Shown: positions 55,231 to 63,350, numbered from the stretch's first letter. The stretch is 64,000 nt of DNA from Dyadobacter diqingensis (GCF_024220585.1 NZ_JAMXKF010000009.1:186001-250000), one strand, 5' to 3'. Numbers and translations are program-made. The notes: generated from the letters alone by a model not told the origin.

Positions 55231-56058
55231 TTACTTGCAGTACTTATCAAGATAAACCGCCATTTCCTGTTGTAAAGCCTGCGCCTCTTCCTTGGCCTTT
55301 TGCGCGAAATCAAGTCCGTCTCCGGCATAGATAATGCTGCGGGAAGCATTCACCAGCAATCCGCAGCTCTTATTCATACCATAACGCGAAACCTCTTCCA
55401 GATTTCCGCCCTGCGCACCTACACCAGGTACAAGCAGGAAATGATCAGGGACAATGGTACGGATATTGGCCAGATCATGCGCCTGTGTTGCGCCTACCAC
55501 GTACATCATGCGGTCCGCACCCGCCCATGTTTGCGAGGTTTTTAAAACCTGTTCGTATAAAAAACCGTCTTTGGTTTCGATTCTCTGAAAATCAGCACCA
55601 CCGGAATTGGAAGTTAATGCAAGCAAAATTACCCACTTACCCTCAAAATCCAGAAACGGCGTAACAGAATCACTTCCCATGTAAGGAGCAACGGTCACAG
55701 AGTCAAAATTCAATCCGGAAGAACTCGGATCGAAAAACGTACGCGCGTACAGACCCGAAGTATTTCCGATATCACCTCTTTTGGCATCTGCAATGGTAAA
55801 ATGACTTTTCGGGATATATTCCATCGTCTTTTGCAGACTTTCCCAGCCTTTCGCTCCCAATGCTTCATAAAAAGCAATATTGGGTTTATATGAAACGCAG
55901 TAATCCGCCGTTGCTTCAATAATCTGTTTATTGAATTCAAATACGGGATCGCTCTCTTTTAATAAATGAGCCGGGATTTTACGTATATCTGTGTCGAGTC
56001 CTATGCAGAGATAAGATTTCTTCTGGGAAATGTGGTCAAAAAGCGCTTCGTATGTCAT
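55231..56058 (-). CDS. pyrF: Orotidine 5'-phosphate decarboxylase
   Basis: 275 residues from the ATG at 56058 ([10 protein letters not shown]); the frame extends to 56124 but without family similarity. The catalytic charged network is visible in [10 protein letters not shown] (Asp91, Lys93, Asp96). This is the type 2 (long) subfamily. It makes UMP, the last step of pyrimidine synthesis. It follows lysA upstream on the same strand, with a 51-bp gap. Confidence 0.95.
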   Translation of the reverse strand: MTYEALFDHISQKKSYLCIGLDTDIRKIPAHLLKESDPVFEFNKQIIEATADYCVSYKPNIAFYEALGAKGWESLQKTMEYIPKSHFTIADAKRGDIGNTSGLYARTFFDPSSSGLNFDSVTVAPYMGSDSVTPFLDFEGKWVILLALTSNSGGADFQRIETKDGFLYEQVLKTSQTWAGADRMMYVVGATQAHDLANIRTIVPDHFLLVPGVGAQGGNLEEVSRYGMNKSCGLLVNASRSIIYAGDGLDFAQKAKEEAQALQQEMAVYLDKYCK

Positions 56059-56107
56059 GTTATTTCGAAATAATGTGCCGAAATTACAACCTCTGCAAAT
56101 AGATTCA

Positions 56108-56115
56108 TAAATTTG
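56108..56115 (+). promoter_or_regulatory. Putative -7 promoter box of rfbC
   Basis: TAAATTTG matches TAnnTTTG; the leader to the rfbC ATG would be about 46 nt. No -33 box is obvious. Confidence 0.4.
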
Positions 56116-56167
56116 GACGCACATTAAATACTAAGGCTCTTTAAAAAAGATAATTCAAACAATAATT

Positions 56168-56710
56168 ATGCAGATCCGAGAAACATCCATTGCCGGTTTA
56201 GTTGAAATTTTTCCACGCGTTTTCGAAGACGACAGGGGATTCTTTTTTGAATCTTACAATGAGGAATTGTTTAAAAAATTAGGCTTGCCAACCAACTTTG
56301 TACAGGATAATCAGTCATTTTCCATAAAAGGAGTGGTTAGAGGTCTGCATTTTCAAAACGCGCCCTTTGCGCAGGGAAAACTGGTTCGTGTTATCTCGGG
56401 AAGGGTTTTGGATGTGGCGGTAGATATTCGTCCGGATTCGCCTACGTTTGGAAAACACGAGGTTTTTGAATTACGCAGTGACACCAATAACATGGCTTAC
56501 GTTCCGGAAGGGTTCGCCCACGGTTTTGTAGCGCTGGAAGATTCTGTGTTCAGTTATAAGTGTACTAATGTTTATAACAAAGGCGCGGAGTCAGGCATTT
56601 TGTGGAATGACCCTGATTTGGGAATCGACTGGGGAATCGAAAATCCGATTGTATCAGAAAAAGATCTGATTCTTCCTACTTTGAAATCGCTGTTTGAAAA
56701 GCAATTGTAA
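56168..56710 (+). CDS. rfbC: dTDP-4-dehydrorhamnose 3,5-epimerase
   Basis: 180 residues, the usual RmlC length. The catalytic His61 is in VRGLHFQ, and Arg/Asp positions are in VLDVAVDIRPDSPTFGKH. YVPEGFAHGFVAL and FSYKCTNVYN are conserved. It makes dTDP-4-keto-L-rhamnose for cell-surface sugars. The other rml genes are not adjacent. Ends at a terminator. Confidence 0.93.
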   Translation: MQIRETSIAGLVEIFPRVFEDDRGFFFESYNEELFKKLGLPTNFVQDNQSFSIKGVVRGLHFQNAPFAQGKLVRVISGRVLDVAVDIRPDSPTFGKHEVFELRSDTNNMAYVPEGFAHGFVALEDSVFSYKCTNVYNKGAESGILWNDPDLGIDWGIENPIVSEKDLILPTLKSLFEKQL

Positions 56711-56724
56711 CAGATTTTATATCG

Positions 56725-56780
56725 GGAGAAAAGGGCGGGGCAGGATTTATTTTCTACCAGCTTTTTTCTCCTTTATTTTT
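56725..56780 (+). terminator. Terminator after rfbC
   Basis: Arms GGAGAAAAGGGC (56725-56736) and GCTTTTTTCTCC (56760-56771) pair with two G-U positions, followed by TTTATTTTT. It overlaps the end of the convergent DJ-1/PfpI gene. Confidence 0.65.
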
Positions 56781-57453
56781 CAAAAAGTTCTTCAAGCGCC
56801 TTTGTCGCCACTTTTTTTGCCGAGTTTGGATTTTGCCCGGTAATAAGCCTTTCATCCATTTCAATAAATTCGACGAACGGAATCATTGCCTTGGTATAAT
56901 GCGCACCTCTTTCTTTCAGCAGGTCTTCCAGATGAAAGGGCACTTCGCTTACGAAACTCATCAGCGTGTCTTCCACGTGCGCATATCCTGTCACATATTT
57001 GTCATGAATAAGGTAAGAGCCGTCCGAAAGTTTTACATTTAAAAGTCCGCTGACGCCGTGGCAAACCGCCGTGACCATGCCATTATTCTCATAAATTGAT
57101 CTCGTGATTTCCTGTAATTCAACGTTGTCAGGGAAGTCCCACAAGCCACCGTTTCCTCCCGTAAAATAGACAAGCCGGTAATCTTTCGGATTTATGTCGG
57201 ATGGTTTTAACGAGTTTTCAAACTTTTCTAAAAACGTGGTGTCGGCAAGATATTTCTGGTTTACCTCATCTTTCAAATCCATACTTCTTTCGTCGACAGG
57301 AATTTTTCCGCCCTGGGGGCTCACCAGGTCTATCAGCACTTTTCGTCGGGTCATTACATTATAAAAATGAGTCAACTCGCTCAGCCACAATCCTGTTTTT
57401 CCTGACTTGGTTGGGTAACTATCGTGATTGGTACAAACAATGAGTACTTTCAT
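56773..57453 (-). CDS. DJ-1/PfpI family protein (class I amidotransferase-like, Hsp31 type)
   Basis: 226 residues. The nucleophile elbow is AVCHG with Cys131 and His132, as in Hsp31/YhbO-like proteins that act as glyoxalase III or deglycases. FTGGNGGLWDF and the acid site region fit. Start MKVLIVCTNHDSYPTKSGKTG is the common opening of the Hsp31-like group. Cytoplasmic; single gene. Confidence 0.9.
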   Translation of the reverse strand: MKVLIVCTNHDSYPTKSGKTGLWLSELTHFYNVMTRRKVLIDLVSPQGGKIPVDERSMDLKDEVNQKYLADTTFLEKFENSLKPSDINPKDYRLVYFTGGNGGLWDFPDNVELQEITRSIYENNGMVTAVCHGVSGLLNVKLSDGSYLIHDKYVTGYAHVEDTLMSFVSEVPFHLEDLLKERGAHYTKAMIPFVEFIEMDERLITGQNPNSAKKVATKALEELFEK

Positions 57454-57653
57454 TTGGTTAATGATTGAATGAGCGAATGTTGACCGGGTCGCCTGTGCGA
57501 TACGGAATTAGCCGAAAATTCAGATTTTCAGGACATGCCAAACTTTGTTTGAATGGTTTGGAAAGATAAAAATAAAAAGGAAGTAATATGTTGATAAAGG
57601 CAAAGATTTCCAGCAGAAGACCTGCGGGAAAAATTTTGACGAGCAGTCTGAAC

Positions 57654-57677
57654 CCTAACTCCTAACCGCTTAAAGCT
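57654..57677. repeat. Heptamer array (GCTAAC type) at the response regulator 3' end
   Basis: CCTAACT, CCTAACC, GCTTAAA, GCT: same heptamer class as at 8829-8948 and 46165-46199. It ends 1 bp before the stop of the response regulator gene. Confidence 0.45.
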
Positions 57678-57678
57678 A

Positions 57679-58335
57679 TTAAAGCAGCTGATTTTTGTAC
57701 GCGAAAGCTACGGCGGCCGCGGTGGATTTTGTACCCGTCTTTTCGAGCACACGCAGACGGTGACCTTCTACGGTCCGGATACTGATAAACAGCTTATCGC
57801 TTATCTCGGTGGTAGACAGTCCGTCACAGATCAATTGAAGTACTTCCTTTTCACGTGCGGAAAGGGCTACGTTACATGAATTCGGGAAAAACGGATGCTT
57901 ATTGGGCTGGCGGTTCACCATTTTGCGGTGCATCGCTTTGGAGACAAAATCATTGTAATAAAACCCTTCTTCGGCTACGCGACGGATTGCTTTTTCAACT
58001 TCATCCGGACTGGTGTCTTTCAATAAATAACCCTGAACGCCTTTTTCAAGCATGTGAATGACGAAGCGATCCTCATTGTACATGGAAACGACGATGATCT
58101 TGATTTCGGGGAAGCGTTCAAAAGCGAGCTCAGTAGCCTGAATCCCATCCATAACCGGCATTTGCAGATCCATGAAAACGATATCAGGCAGGTTGCCAGG
58201 CAACTTATCCAGAAGTTCCTGTCCGTTGGCCGCTTCCAGGACGAAATCAAAATCCGGAATATTACTCAGCATGGAAATAAATCCTTTTCTGAATAATTCG
58301 TGATCGTCAGCTATGCCCAGTTTCAAGGTTTTCAT
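57679..58335 (-). CDS. NarL/FixJ-family response regulator
   Basis: 218 residues. A receiver domain covers 1-125, with phosphorylation at Asp56 (FMDLQMP). A LuxR-type helix-turn-helix covers about 150-215 (LSAREKEVLQLICDGLSTTEI, RTVEGHR). It starts 4 bp after the histidine kinase stop and is the last gene of the four-gene operon. It probably binds the CGTRATT paired sites upstream of the operon; this is inference. Confidence 0.95.
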   Translation of the reverse strand: MKTLKLGIADDHELFRKGFISMLSNIPDFDFVLEAANGQELLDKLPGNLPDIVFMDLQMPVMDGIQATELAFERFPEIKIIVVSMYNEDRFVIHMLEKGVQGYLLKDTSPDEVEKAIRRVAEEGFYYNDFVSKAMHRKMVNRQPNKHPFFPNSCNVALSAREKEVLQLICDGLSTTEISDKLFISIRTVEGHRLRVLEKTGTKSTAAAVAFAYKNQLL

Positions 58336-58339
58336 GATG

Positions 58340-59200
58340 TTAAATTGTCATTCGCTCACGGCGAAATGGATGTAATGGCTCAGGTTTGTTTCCGGATGCG
58401 TGAACCACGGGTATCTGAGCAAAAGCCTGACAGCCACCGGTTTTTGGTTTCTCATATTCAATGGTACCGTCCACAATGGCGAGCCGGCTTTCGATACCCA
58501 ATAGCCCAAGGCCGGCCAGATTGCTTTCTTTGATCATTTCAGGATCGAACCCGATACCGTTGTCGGTCACCATCAATCCAATAAATTTACTATTGATCTG
58601 CAAGTTAATTTCAATCTGCGAACATTTCGAATGCTTGATCGAATTGTTTACAAGTTCCTGCATAATCCGGTAAATTGTGAGCTCAACTTTCTGGCTTTGA
58701 CGCGGAGCATCTTCGGTGTTGGAGTGGAAAGAAAGTCGGAGGTTATTGTCTTCTTCCAGTTTGTTGATAAATTCTTCAATAGCCGCCGCCAGACCAAATC
58801 GTTCCAGGGTGGTTGGTACCAAATCGCGGGTAATTCTCCGCACATGCAATATCGTTTCTTCCACCAGCGACTGTGATTTTCGCATAATCTGATCTTCCTT
58901 GATGTCAGAATCTGCTACCAGCTTACTAAGCTGATTCAAACTCAGCTTAGTAAGTGATAACATCGTCCCAATATCGTCATGAAGGTCCTGAGCAATACGC
59001 CTGCGTTCGTTTTCTTCGGAATTCAGTGCGGTGTCAAGGAGCTTGCGCTGATGGTCTTTTTCAATTTCACGAAGCTTTTTTTCCTGATGCAATTGTTTTT
59101 TTTGGTAGAACATAACGAAGAGGATCACAAAAAATGCCATCATCAACATAGCCATCATGGCAATTAGTATAGCCCATTTTAGCTGCTCACTGTTTTGCAT
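58340..59200 (-). CDS. Membrane-bound sensor histidine kinase (HisKA_3)
   Basis: 286 residues. A single transmembrane helix lies at about 9-32 and there is no extracellular sensor domain. The HisKA_3 phospho-acceptor is His74 (RRRIAQDLHDDIG). HATPase_c covers about 170-265 (QELVNNSIKH; DNGIGFD; GLGLLGIESRL). Its start overlaps the end of the membrane protein gene by 14 bp, so the two are translationally coupled. With no sensor of its own, it probably takes its signal from that neighbour. Confidence 0.95.
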   Translation of the reverse strand: MQNSEQLKWAILIAMMAMLMMAFFVILFVMFYQKKQLHQEKKLREIEKDHQRKLLDTALNSEENERRRIAQDLHDDIGTMLSLTKLSLNQLSKLVADSDIKEDQIMRKSQSLVEETILHVRRITRDLVPTTLERFGLAAAIEEFINKLEEDNNLRLSFHSNTEDAPRQSQKVELTIYRIMQELVNNSIKHSKCSQIEINLQINSKFIGLMVTDNGIGFDPEMIKESNLAGLGLLGIESRLAIVDGTIEYEKPKTGGCQAFAQIPVVHASGNKPEPLHPFRRERMTI

Positions 59201-59885
59201 AATATCTCTTCGAAAAAATCCATATTCCTACACTAAATAGTATAAGAGATACTGTTTCAAATATATAAGGAACTTTCTCCAAAAAACCCAATTCGAGCGG
59301 ATCTTTCCATTTTTCGGTATAATGAAGGACTGGTGCTATAAAAATAAAACTAGAATAGTACAGCAAAATTCCTGAGCACACCCAGAAAAAAGGAAACGTA
59401 AGCAAATTCGGAATCTTCAGTGTGTTAATTGTTTCATAGAAATATAAAAGTGTCCAAAAAAGCATTAGAAAGCTTTCCAATGTTGTCGCATAAGCCACCA
59501 TATTATGATTGTGTAAGTCGCTTATGTCAGGATTGGAACGAAAAATATCCCAAAAAGAAAAAAAAGTAAATCCCACAATGGCGTAGAGGATACTCTTTTT
59601 GAATTTTTTCACTTCAAATTTATGATAAAACATTGCACTGAGCAAAGCATATCTTACTGGTACACAGATATTATAAAACAATATGTTATTGGTTCTTAAA
59701 GAAGCATAGTGAAACATAACGAGATCTATCACCAGCTTAAATATTAAATATTCAAGTAGAAACAGGAACGATGGATCTATATAAGCTCTTCTATACCAAA
59801 TTAAGAATAAAGGTATTAGTGTGGTAAAAACTGCAATACAGGGTATTAAATGATTGTGAACGAAAGAGATGTAGGTCTCAACCAT
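59187..59885 (-). CDS. Polytopic membrane protein, putative sensor partner of the kinase
   Basis: 232 residues with six to seven transmembrane helices (for example VFTTLIPLFLIWY, LLEYLIFKLVIDLVMF, ILYAIVGFTFFSFW, TVSLILFSVGIWIF). No named family. It starts 22 bp after the stop of the CPxxC-protein gene and overlaps the kinase start by 14 bp. I recall similar membrane proteins beside CPxxC-type small proteins in other Bacteroidota. It is likely a receptor or transporter for the small protein or its product. Confidence 0.8.
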   Translation of the reverse strand: MVETYISFVHNHLIPCIAVFTTLIPLFLIWYRRAYIDPSFLFLLEYLIFKLVIDLVMFHYASLRTNNILFYNICVPVRYALLSAMFYHKFEVKKFKKSILYAIVGFTFFSFWDIFRSNPDISDLHNHNMVAYATTLESFLMLFWTLLYFYETINTLKIPNLLTFPFFWVCSGILLYYSSFIFIAPVLHYTEKWKDPLELGFLEKVPYIFETVSLILFSVGIWIFSKRYYAKQ

Positions 59886-59907
59886 TTATTGTAAGTTTAA
59901 TTAGTAA

Positions 59908-60294
59908 TTAACAATTTTTTGGACATGTAGGACCTCCCGACATTCCATCGTCACTGTTGGGCATGTCTTTTAACCCCATTCCTTTTGTGATGTCTCTGCC
60001 GTCAGCCGAAACAGGGACAATAACTAAGCGCGATGTGGGTTTCCCCTTTCCATATACCGGCTCATCTCCTTCATGATCTTCGTCTCTGTTGCCGTAATAT
60101 ACACGAAAACCAACACAATTATCGCCGTGTGATTGTATTAATTTGTTGAATGTGTGGATTCCGAAAAACTCTGCTTTAACGTAATTATCACCTCTTGCAG
60201 CGATATCCTTTTCTTTTGCGTGGTGGGGTTCTGTTAACGCCTTAATTTCAAATGACGAGATAAGTTTTCCTTCGTGACCTGTAAACTTTGCCAT
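59908..60294 (-). CDS. Small protein with C-terminal CPxxC motif, first gene of signalling operon
   Basis: 128 residues, no signal peptide. The middle has VGFRVYYGNRDEDHEGDEP and SRLVIVPVSADGRDIT, resembling a Bacteroidota family with a FRxYY core. It ends GGPTCPKNC, a terminal C-x-x-C type motif that could bind metal, form a disulfide or be a processing site. It heads a tight operon with membrane protein, kinase and regulator. Function unknown. Confidence 0.8.
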   Translation of the reverse strand: MAKFTGHEGKLISSFEIKALTEPHHAKEKDIAARGDNYVKAEFFGIHTFNKLIQSHGDNCVGFRVYYGNRDEDHEGDEPVYGKGKPTSRLVIVPVSADGRDITKGMGLKDMPNSDDGMSGGPTCPKNC

Positions 60295-60400
60295 AATTGT
60301 ACTTGAAAATGGGAGAGAGTTAATAAATAAAATTAATAATACGTAAAATTAGCCCGAAGCGAAATGATTGACAAGGAGAGCAAGGATGCGGGGTTTTTTA

Positions 60401-60538
60401 CGTGATTGTAAATGTTTGATTATTAGTATTTTAATTGGTATTGTTAAAATAAAACACGTAATTCTACTTACCAGATCAGGGGTAATTACGATTTAAGGGA
60501 ATAGGATTTACGTGATTGAAAAATCGGGGATAATCACG
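60401..60538. promoter_or_regulatory. Paired CGTRATT / AATYACG sites
   Basis: CGTGATT (60401-60407) stands alone. CGTAATT (60457-60463) pairs with AATTACG (60484-60490), 20 bp apart. CGTGATT (60511-60517) pairs with AATCACG (60532-60538), 14 bp apart. The left members recur every 54-56 bp. Both right members follow a GGGG run. Confidence 0.6.
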
Positions 60539-60562
60539 CTAAAATGCAAGCGGCGCGTGCTG

Positions 60563-60570
60563 TACTTTTG
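60563..60570 (+). promoter_or_regulatory. -7 promoter box of the small RNA
   Basis: TACTTTTG matches TAnnTTTG exactly. It lies 24 bp after the last AATCACG site, so an activator bound there would be placed well. Confidence 0.55.
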
Positions 60571-60576
60571 TATCAG

Positions 60577-60671
60577 TCATGAAAAATACATTACCAGAAC
60601 ATACTTATTAGGGTTAAAAAGGTTAGGCTTAGTACACAAATCCGGGATGAAAGTTCATCCCGGATTTTTTG
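60577..60671 (+). ncRNA. Candidate small RNA of about 95 nt
   Basis: It starts about 7 nt after the TACTTTTG box and ends at a strong terminator: 14-bp arms AAATCCGGGATGAA (60638-60651) and TTCATCCCGGATTT (60654-60667), then a T run to 60670. A 10-codon reading frame (ATG 60579 to TAG 60611) begins almost at the 5' end without a ribosome site, so a leaderless peptide is possible but less likely. Confidence 0.6.
60638..60670 (+). terminator. Terminator of the small RNA
   Basis: GC-rich 14-bp stem with a tight loop and six T residues. No annotated gene ends just upstream, which is why an RNA gene is proposed. Confidence 0.85.
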
Positions 60672-60678
60672 TTTAGGT

Positions 60679-60850
60679 GCTAACTCCGATTTGTAATCGG
60701 GGTTTCTTGGTTTAGCGTTTGTAACGCTACAATAAGAAACATAAATAAAGCCGATTTAACCTGAGAATAGAAAGTATTAAATCTTCATGTTTGTTTATCG
60801 AGCGTTACAAACGCAAAGCCAAACAACACCGATTGCAAATCGGTGTTAGC
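60679..60850. repeat. 50-bp inverted repeat, REP family 2, beside RAYT 2
   Basis: Arms 60679-60728 and 60801-60850 match at 43 of 50 positions when one is reversed and complemented. Each arm is itself palindromic in parts: CCGATTTG..AATCGG and GCGTTTGTAACGC. The spacer is 72 bp. The right arm ends 4 bp from the RAYT stop. Confidence 0.8.
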
Positions 60851-60854
60851 TCGC

Positions 60855-61403
60855 TCAGAGAAATTCAATTTCCAGCAATCCCTTTAAGCCCGAATAATCT
60901 CTCGCGGAGCTAAATGTATAATCTTCAGCTTCTTCGACAATTAAGGCTCTGACTGGGTTTTGATGAATGTATTGAAGTTTTTGTCGTGAGAAGTCGGCGT
61001 TATAACATTCAATAGCATGATTGCCGTCCTGCCAAAATTTGAAATCCTTTACGTTGGATTTATATTTTCCGGCATATTCAAATCTATGCAACATCCATTC
61101 CCTTCGGCTTTCAGTCTCGTTCTGTATGGCCGAAACAATTTGTTTTGAAGTGAATTTCTTAAAATCTCGAATGATGTCAGATAATCTGAATTCATTACTG
61201 GCTGTGGCTAACAAATGCATATGGTTAGACATGAGGCACCAGCCAAATATCCGAAGTCCTTTCTGTTTTTGACAATAGCGAAGCGAATCAATAATTTTCA
61301 GCTTATATTCCTTTCTTGTGAAAACATCTACCCAATCCACTACGGTTATTGTCAAATAATGTAATGCGTCTTGATTTCTGATGAAATATTGGTTCGAGGC
61401 CAT
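60855..61403 (-). CDS. REP-associated tyrosine transposase 2 (RAYT)
   Basis: 182 residues. The HUH motif is NHMH (His61, His63) in LMSNHMHLL, and the catalytic tyrosine is Tyr145 in LQYIHQNPVRAL. This is the typical RAYT length. It is distinct from the RAYT at 2824 (231 residues) and has an unrelated repeat family. The gene is complete. The 50-bp inverted repeat sits at its 3' end. Confidence 0.9.
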   Translation of the reverse strand: MASNQYFIRNQDALHYLTITVVDWVDVFTRKEYKLKIIDSLRYCQKQKGLRIFGWCLMSNHMHLLATASNEFRLSDIIRDFKKFTSKQIVSAIQNETESRREWMLHRFEYAGKYKSNVKDFKFWQDGNHAIECYNADFSRQKLQYIHQNPVRALIVEEAEDYTFSSARDYSGLKGLLEIEFL

Positions 61404-61628
61404 TTTATTGCATGTTGATTTATCCTTTTGACGGCCGATACGTGATTATGTAACTTCGGTGATCCAGATTTGCAGCAGGTGCTGTATGCGTGGATTTCTT
61501 AATCTGCACTGCGGCAGCTGAATGTTACAAATGCCTAAGCCAAGCAACTCTACGCGGAACGCCCTGACGCCGCTCTTTCACTTTTTGATTAAGAACCTTT
61601 CATTAACTTTATCAAAAAATGACGCAAC

Positions 61629-61904
61629 ATGAAACCCACAATTACCATAGAATATTGCCCTAAATGTGGCTGGCTTTTACGTGCAGCCTGGATGGCGCAG
61701 GAGTTACTCACTACTTTTGTTGAAGATGTGCATGCGGTCACACTGGTGCCGTCGGAAGTTGCTGGGCGCTATACCGTGAAGCTGGACGATCACCTTTTGT
61801 GGGACCGGAAAAGGGAGGGGCATTTTCCGGAACCGAAAGAAATGAAACAACGCGTTCGTGACCAGATCGCTCCCGAACGAGATTTAGGTCATAATGATCG
61901 TTGA
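61629..61904 (+). CDS. SelT/SelW/SelH (Rdx) family thioredoxin-like protein
   Basis: 91 residues. The CxxC redox motif is CPKC (Cys10-Cys13) in EYCPKCGW, followed by LLRAAWMAQELL; all-cysteine, not selenocysteine. LVPSEVAGRYTVKLDD and LWDRKREGHFPEPKEMKQ are conserved. It is thought to be a redox protein that binds thiols; the partner is unknown. Confidence 0.9.
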   Translation: MKPTITIEYCPKCGWLLRAAWMAQELLTTFVEDVHAVTLVPSEVAGRYTVKLDDHLLWDRKREGHFPEPKEMKQRVRDQIAPERDLGHNDR

Positions 61905-62233
61905 GGGTGCCATTTTCGTATATCCGGTATAATCGACCGAAAATATTACTATCTGTATTTTAAACCTTTATGATATTTTGGAGTCTATGAGTCAGATAGG
62001 TTTAAAGACAGAATGGCATTTTATATAATCATTAACTGTAAAAATGGCAGTAACTATAATTTTTATAGTGGTATAGTCTTATTTTGAAATCGGCTTATTT
62101 TGTTAATTATTTGATTGTTAGATGATTGAGGTGTTTGTTGCAATCTTCAATACTTGCTTTAACACCAATCGGGAATTTCTGGTACGGAATTTTTTGTTTA
62201 ATGTGTAAATATGAATTCAAAACGCTAAGCACC
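61905..62233. other. 329-bp AT-rich gap before hsp20
   Basis: No gene seen. One weak dyad, CTATAA...TTATAG, near 62053-62068. The hsp20 frame reaches back to 62126, but that part has no family similarity. No CIRCE-type element (TTAGCACTC...) is present. Confidence 0.55.
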
Positions 62234-62638
62234 ATGGAAAACAAGATAAAAATACCGCGGGAAATGTTAATGCATATTGATTTTACCAATACCATTAACG
62301 GAGGAAACAGCGAACCGGTAGTAAACCTCAAAAAAGGTACCGATGGTTATGAAGTGACAGTAAAAGCGCCGGGCATCGAGTCCGAAGATTTACAGCTTGA
62401 AATTGTTAAAGACAAAATGCGGTTATACCACCTTTTGCCGATATTCGCTCAGAGCCAGGAGCAGGAAGAACAATGGAAAACGATCCGTTTTATCAGCACA
62501 CTCACTATTCCTGATGGTGTAGATTCTGATAATATCACGGCGAGATATGATGCCGGTAAACGTCATTTGGTCCTTTTTCTTCCATTTAATCACCAACAAG
62601 ATGATTTTCGTAGAAAAGTGGATATTGAGCGCTGGTAG
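62234..62638 (+). CDS. Hsp20 / alpha-crystallin family small heat-shock protein
   Basis: 134 residues from the ATG at 62234 (MENKIKIPRE); the longer frame to 62126 is not supported. The alpha-crystallin domain covers about 28-118 (YEVTVKAPGIESEDLQLEI; strand ending HLVLFLPF, the GVLxVxxP position). It is an ATP-independent holdase for unfolded proteins. It ends at a terminator at 62664. Confidence 0.88.
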   Translation: MENKIKIPREMLMHIDFTNTINGGNSEPVVNLKKGTDGYEVTVKAPGIESEDLQLEIVKDKMRLYHLLPIFAQSQEQEEQWKTIRFISTLTIPDGVDSDNITARYDAGKRHLVLFLPFNHQQDDFRRKVDIERW

Positions 62639-62663
62639 GCAGTCCGGGACAGGGATTTTAATA

Positions 62664-62708
62664 ATATGAAGGCCTCACAATGACGAATTGTGGGGCCTTC
62701 ATATTTTC
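62664..62708 (+). terminator. Terminator after hsp20
   Basis: Arms of 18 nt (ATATGAAGGCCTCACAAT; ATTGTGGGGCCTTCATAT) with a single G-U pair, 5-nt loop, then TTTTC. It lies 26 bp after the hsp20 stop. Confidence 0.85.
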
Positions 62709-62918
62709 GGAGGTTTCAAGATATTTCGATATTATTTTTTGTAAATAAAAACCTCGCTTGCAGGCAGTATGAGCTATTTTGCTCTTTAAACCTGAAATTA
62801 TTGCACCCTGCCAATACTTAATGTTAAGATATAGTAAACCTGAATTTTTTGTTGAAAAAATAAGGCTACATATCTGTATATTCGTCTACGTATTACCTCC
62901 CATATTCAACACAACGTT

Positions 62919-63254
62919 ATGAAAAAGTCAAACATCTTTGCCTATATTGAACTTTCAAAGTTGGCAGACGGTCTCCGTGCCCCCGAAAGCGGTGGGAAAC
63001 CTAAGGAGCAACTCAAATCGCAGGCAGCTTATTTCAACATCATCGATCCTAAATATTTTTCCGACGAACTTGTAGGCGAATGGGAAAACATACTCGGACA
63101 CACTAAAAAACTTGGCGCCAAACTGAATGCAGAGGGGAGGGTTGTTTCCAATGCTGTAACGAACACCATTGAAAACATGACGGAGTCGGAGTGCCGGGTT
63201 TTGGTAGACCGTGTGAATGCTTTGTATGACAAACTGAAAAAGGAATTTGAATAA
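62919..63254 (+). CDS. Hypothetical cytoplasmic protein, 111 residues
   Basis: Starts MKKSNIFAYIELSKLADG. Helical and charged, with a coiled-coil-like end (LVDRVNALYDKLKKEFE). No signal peptide, no recognised family. It is bounded by terminators on both sides (62664 and 63291), so it is probably its own transcript. A near-consensus TATATTCG box lies about 47 bp upstream. Confidence 0.65.
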   Translation: MKKSNIFAYIELSKLADGLRAPESGGKPKEQLKSQAAYFNIIDPKYFSDELVGEWENILGHTKKLGAKLNAEGRVVSNAVTNTIENMTESECRVLVDRVNALYDKLKKEFE

Positions 63255-63290
63255 AATCAGTTACTACTGACCTCATATATTATTTCCAAA

Positions 63291-63330
63291 GAAAAACCCC
63301 TGACACATCGCTGTATCAGGGGTTTTTCTT
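63291..63330. terminator. Bidirectional terminator between the hypothetical gene and metG
   Basis: Perfect 13-bp arms (GAAAAACCCCTGA 63291-63303; TCAGGGGTTTTTC 63316-63328) with a 12-nt loop and T/A runs on both strands. Confidence 0.9.
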
Positions 63331-63350
63331 TTGTACAATATATCTCAGGA

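Larger units (their letters stand above)
60295..60854. other. 560-bp regulatory region between signalling operon and RAYT 2
   Basis: No protein gene seen. In order it holds paired CGTRATT sites (60401-60538), a small RNA candidate (60577-60671) and the 50-bp inverted repeat of RAYT 2 (60679-60850). Confidence 0.75.

Noticed and set aside
60579-60611. 10-residue peptide in the small RNA
   Set aside because: No ribosome site, and the ATG would lie only about 2 nt from the predicted transcript start. Kept as an alternative, not called.
61441-61447. Further CGTGATT upstream of RAYT 2
   Set aside because: A lone half-site without a partner; seven bases can occur by chance.
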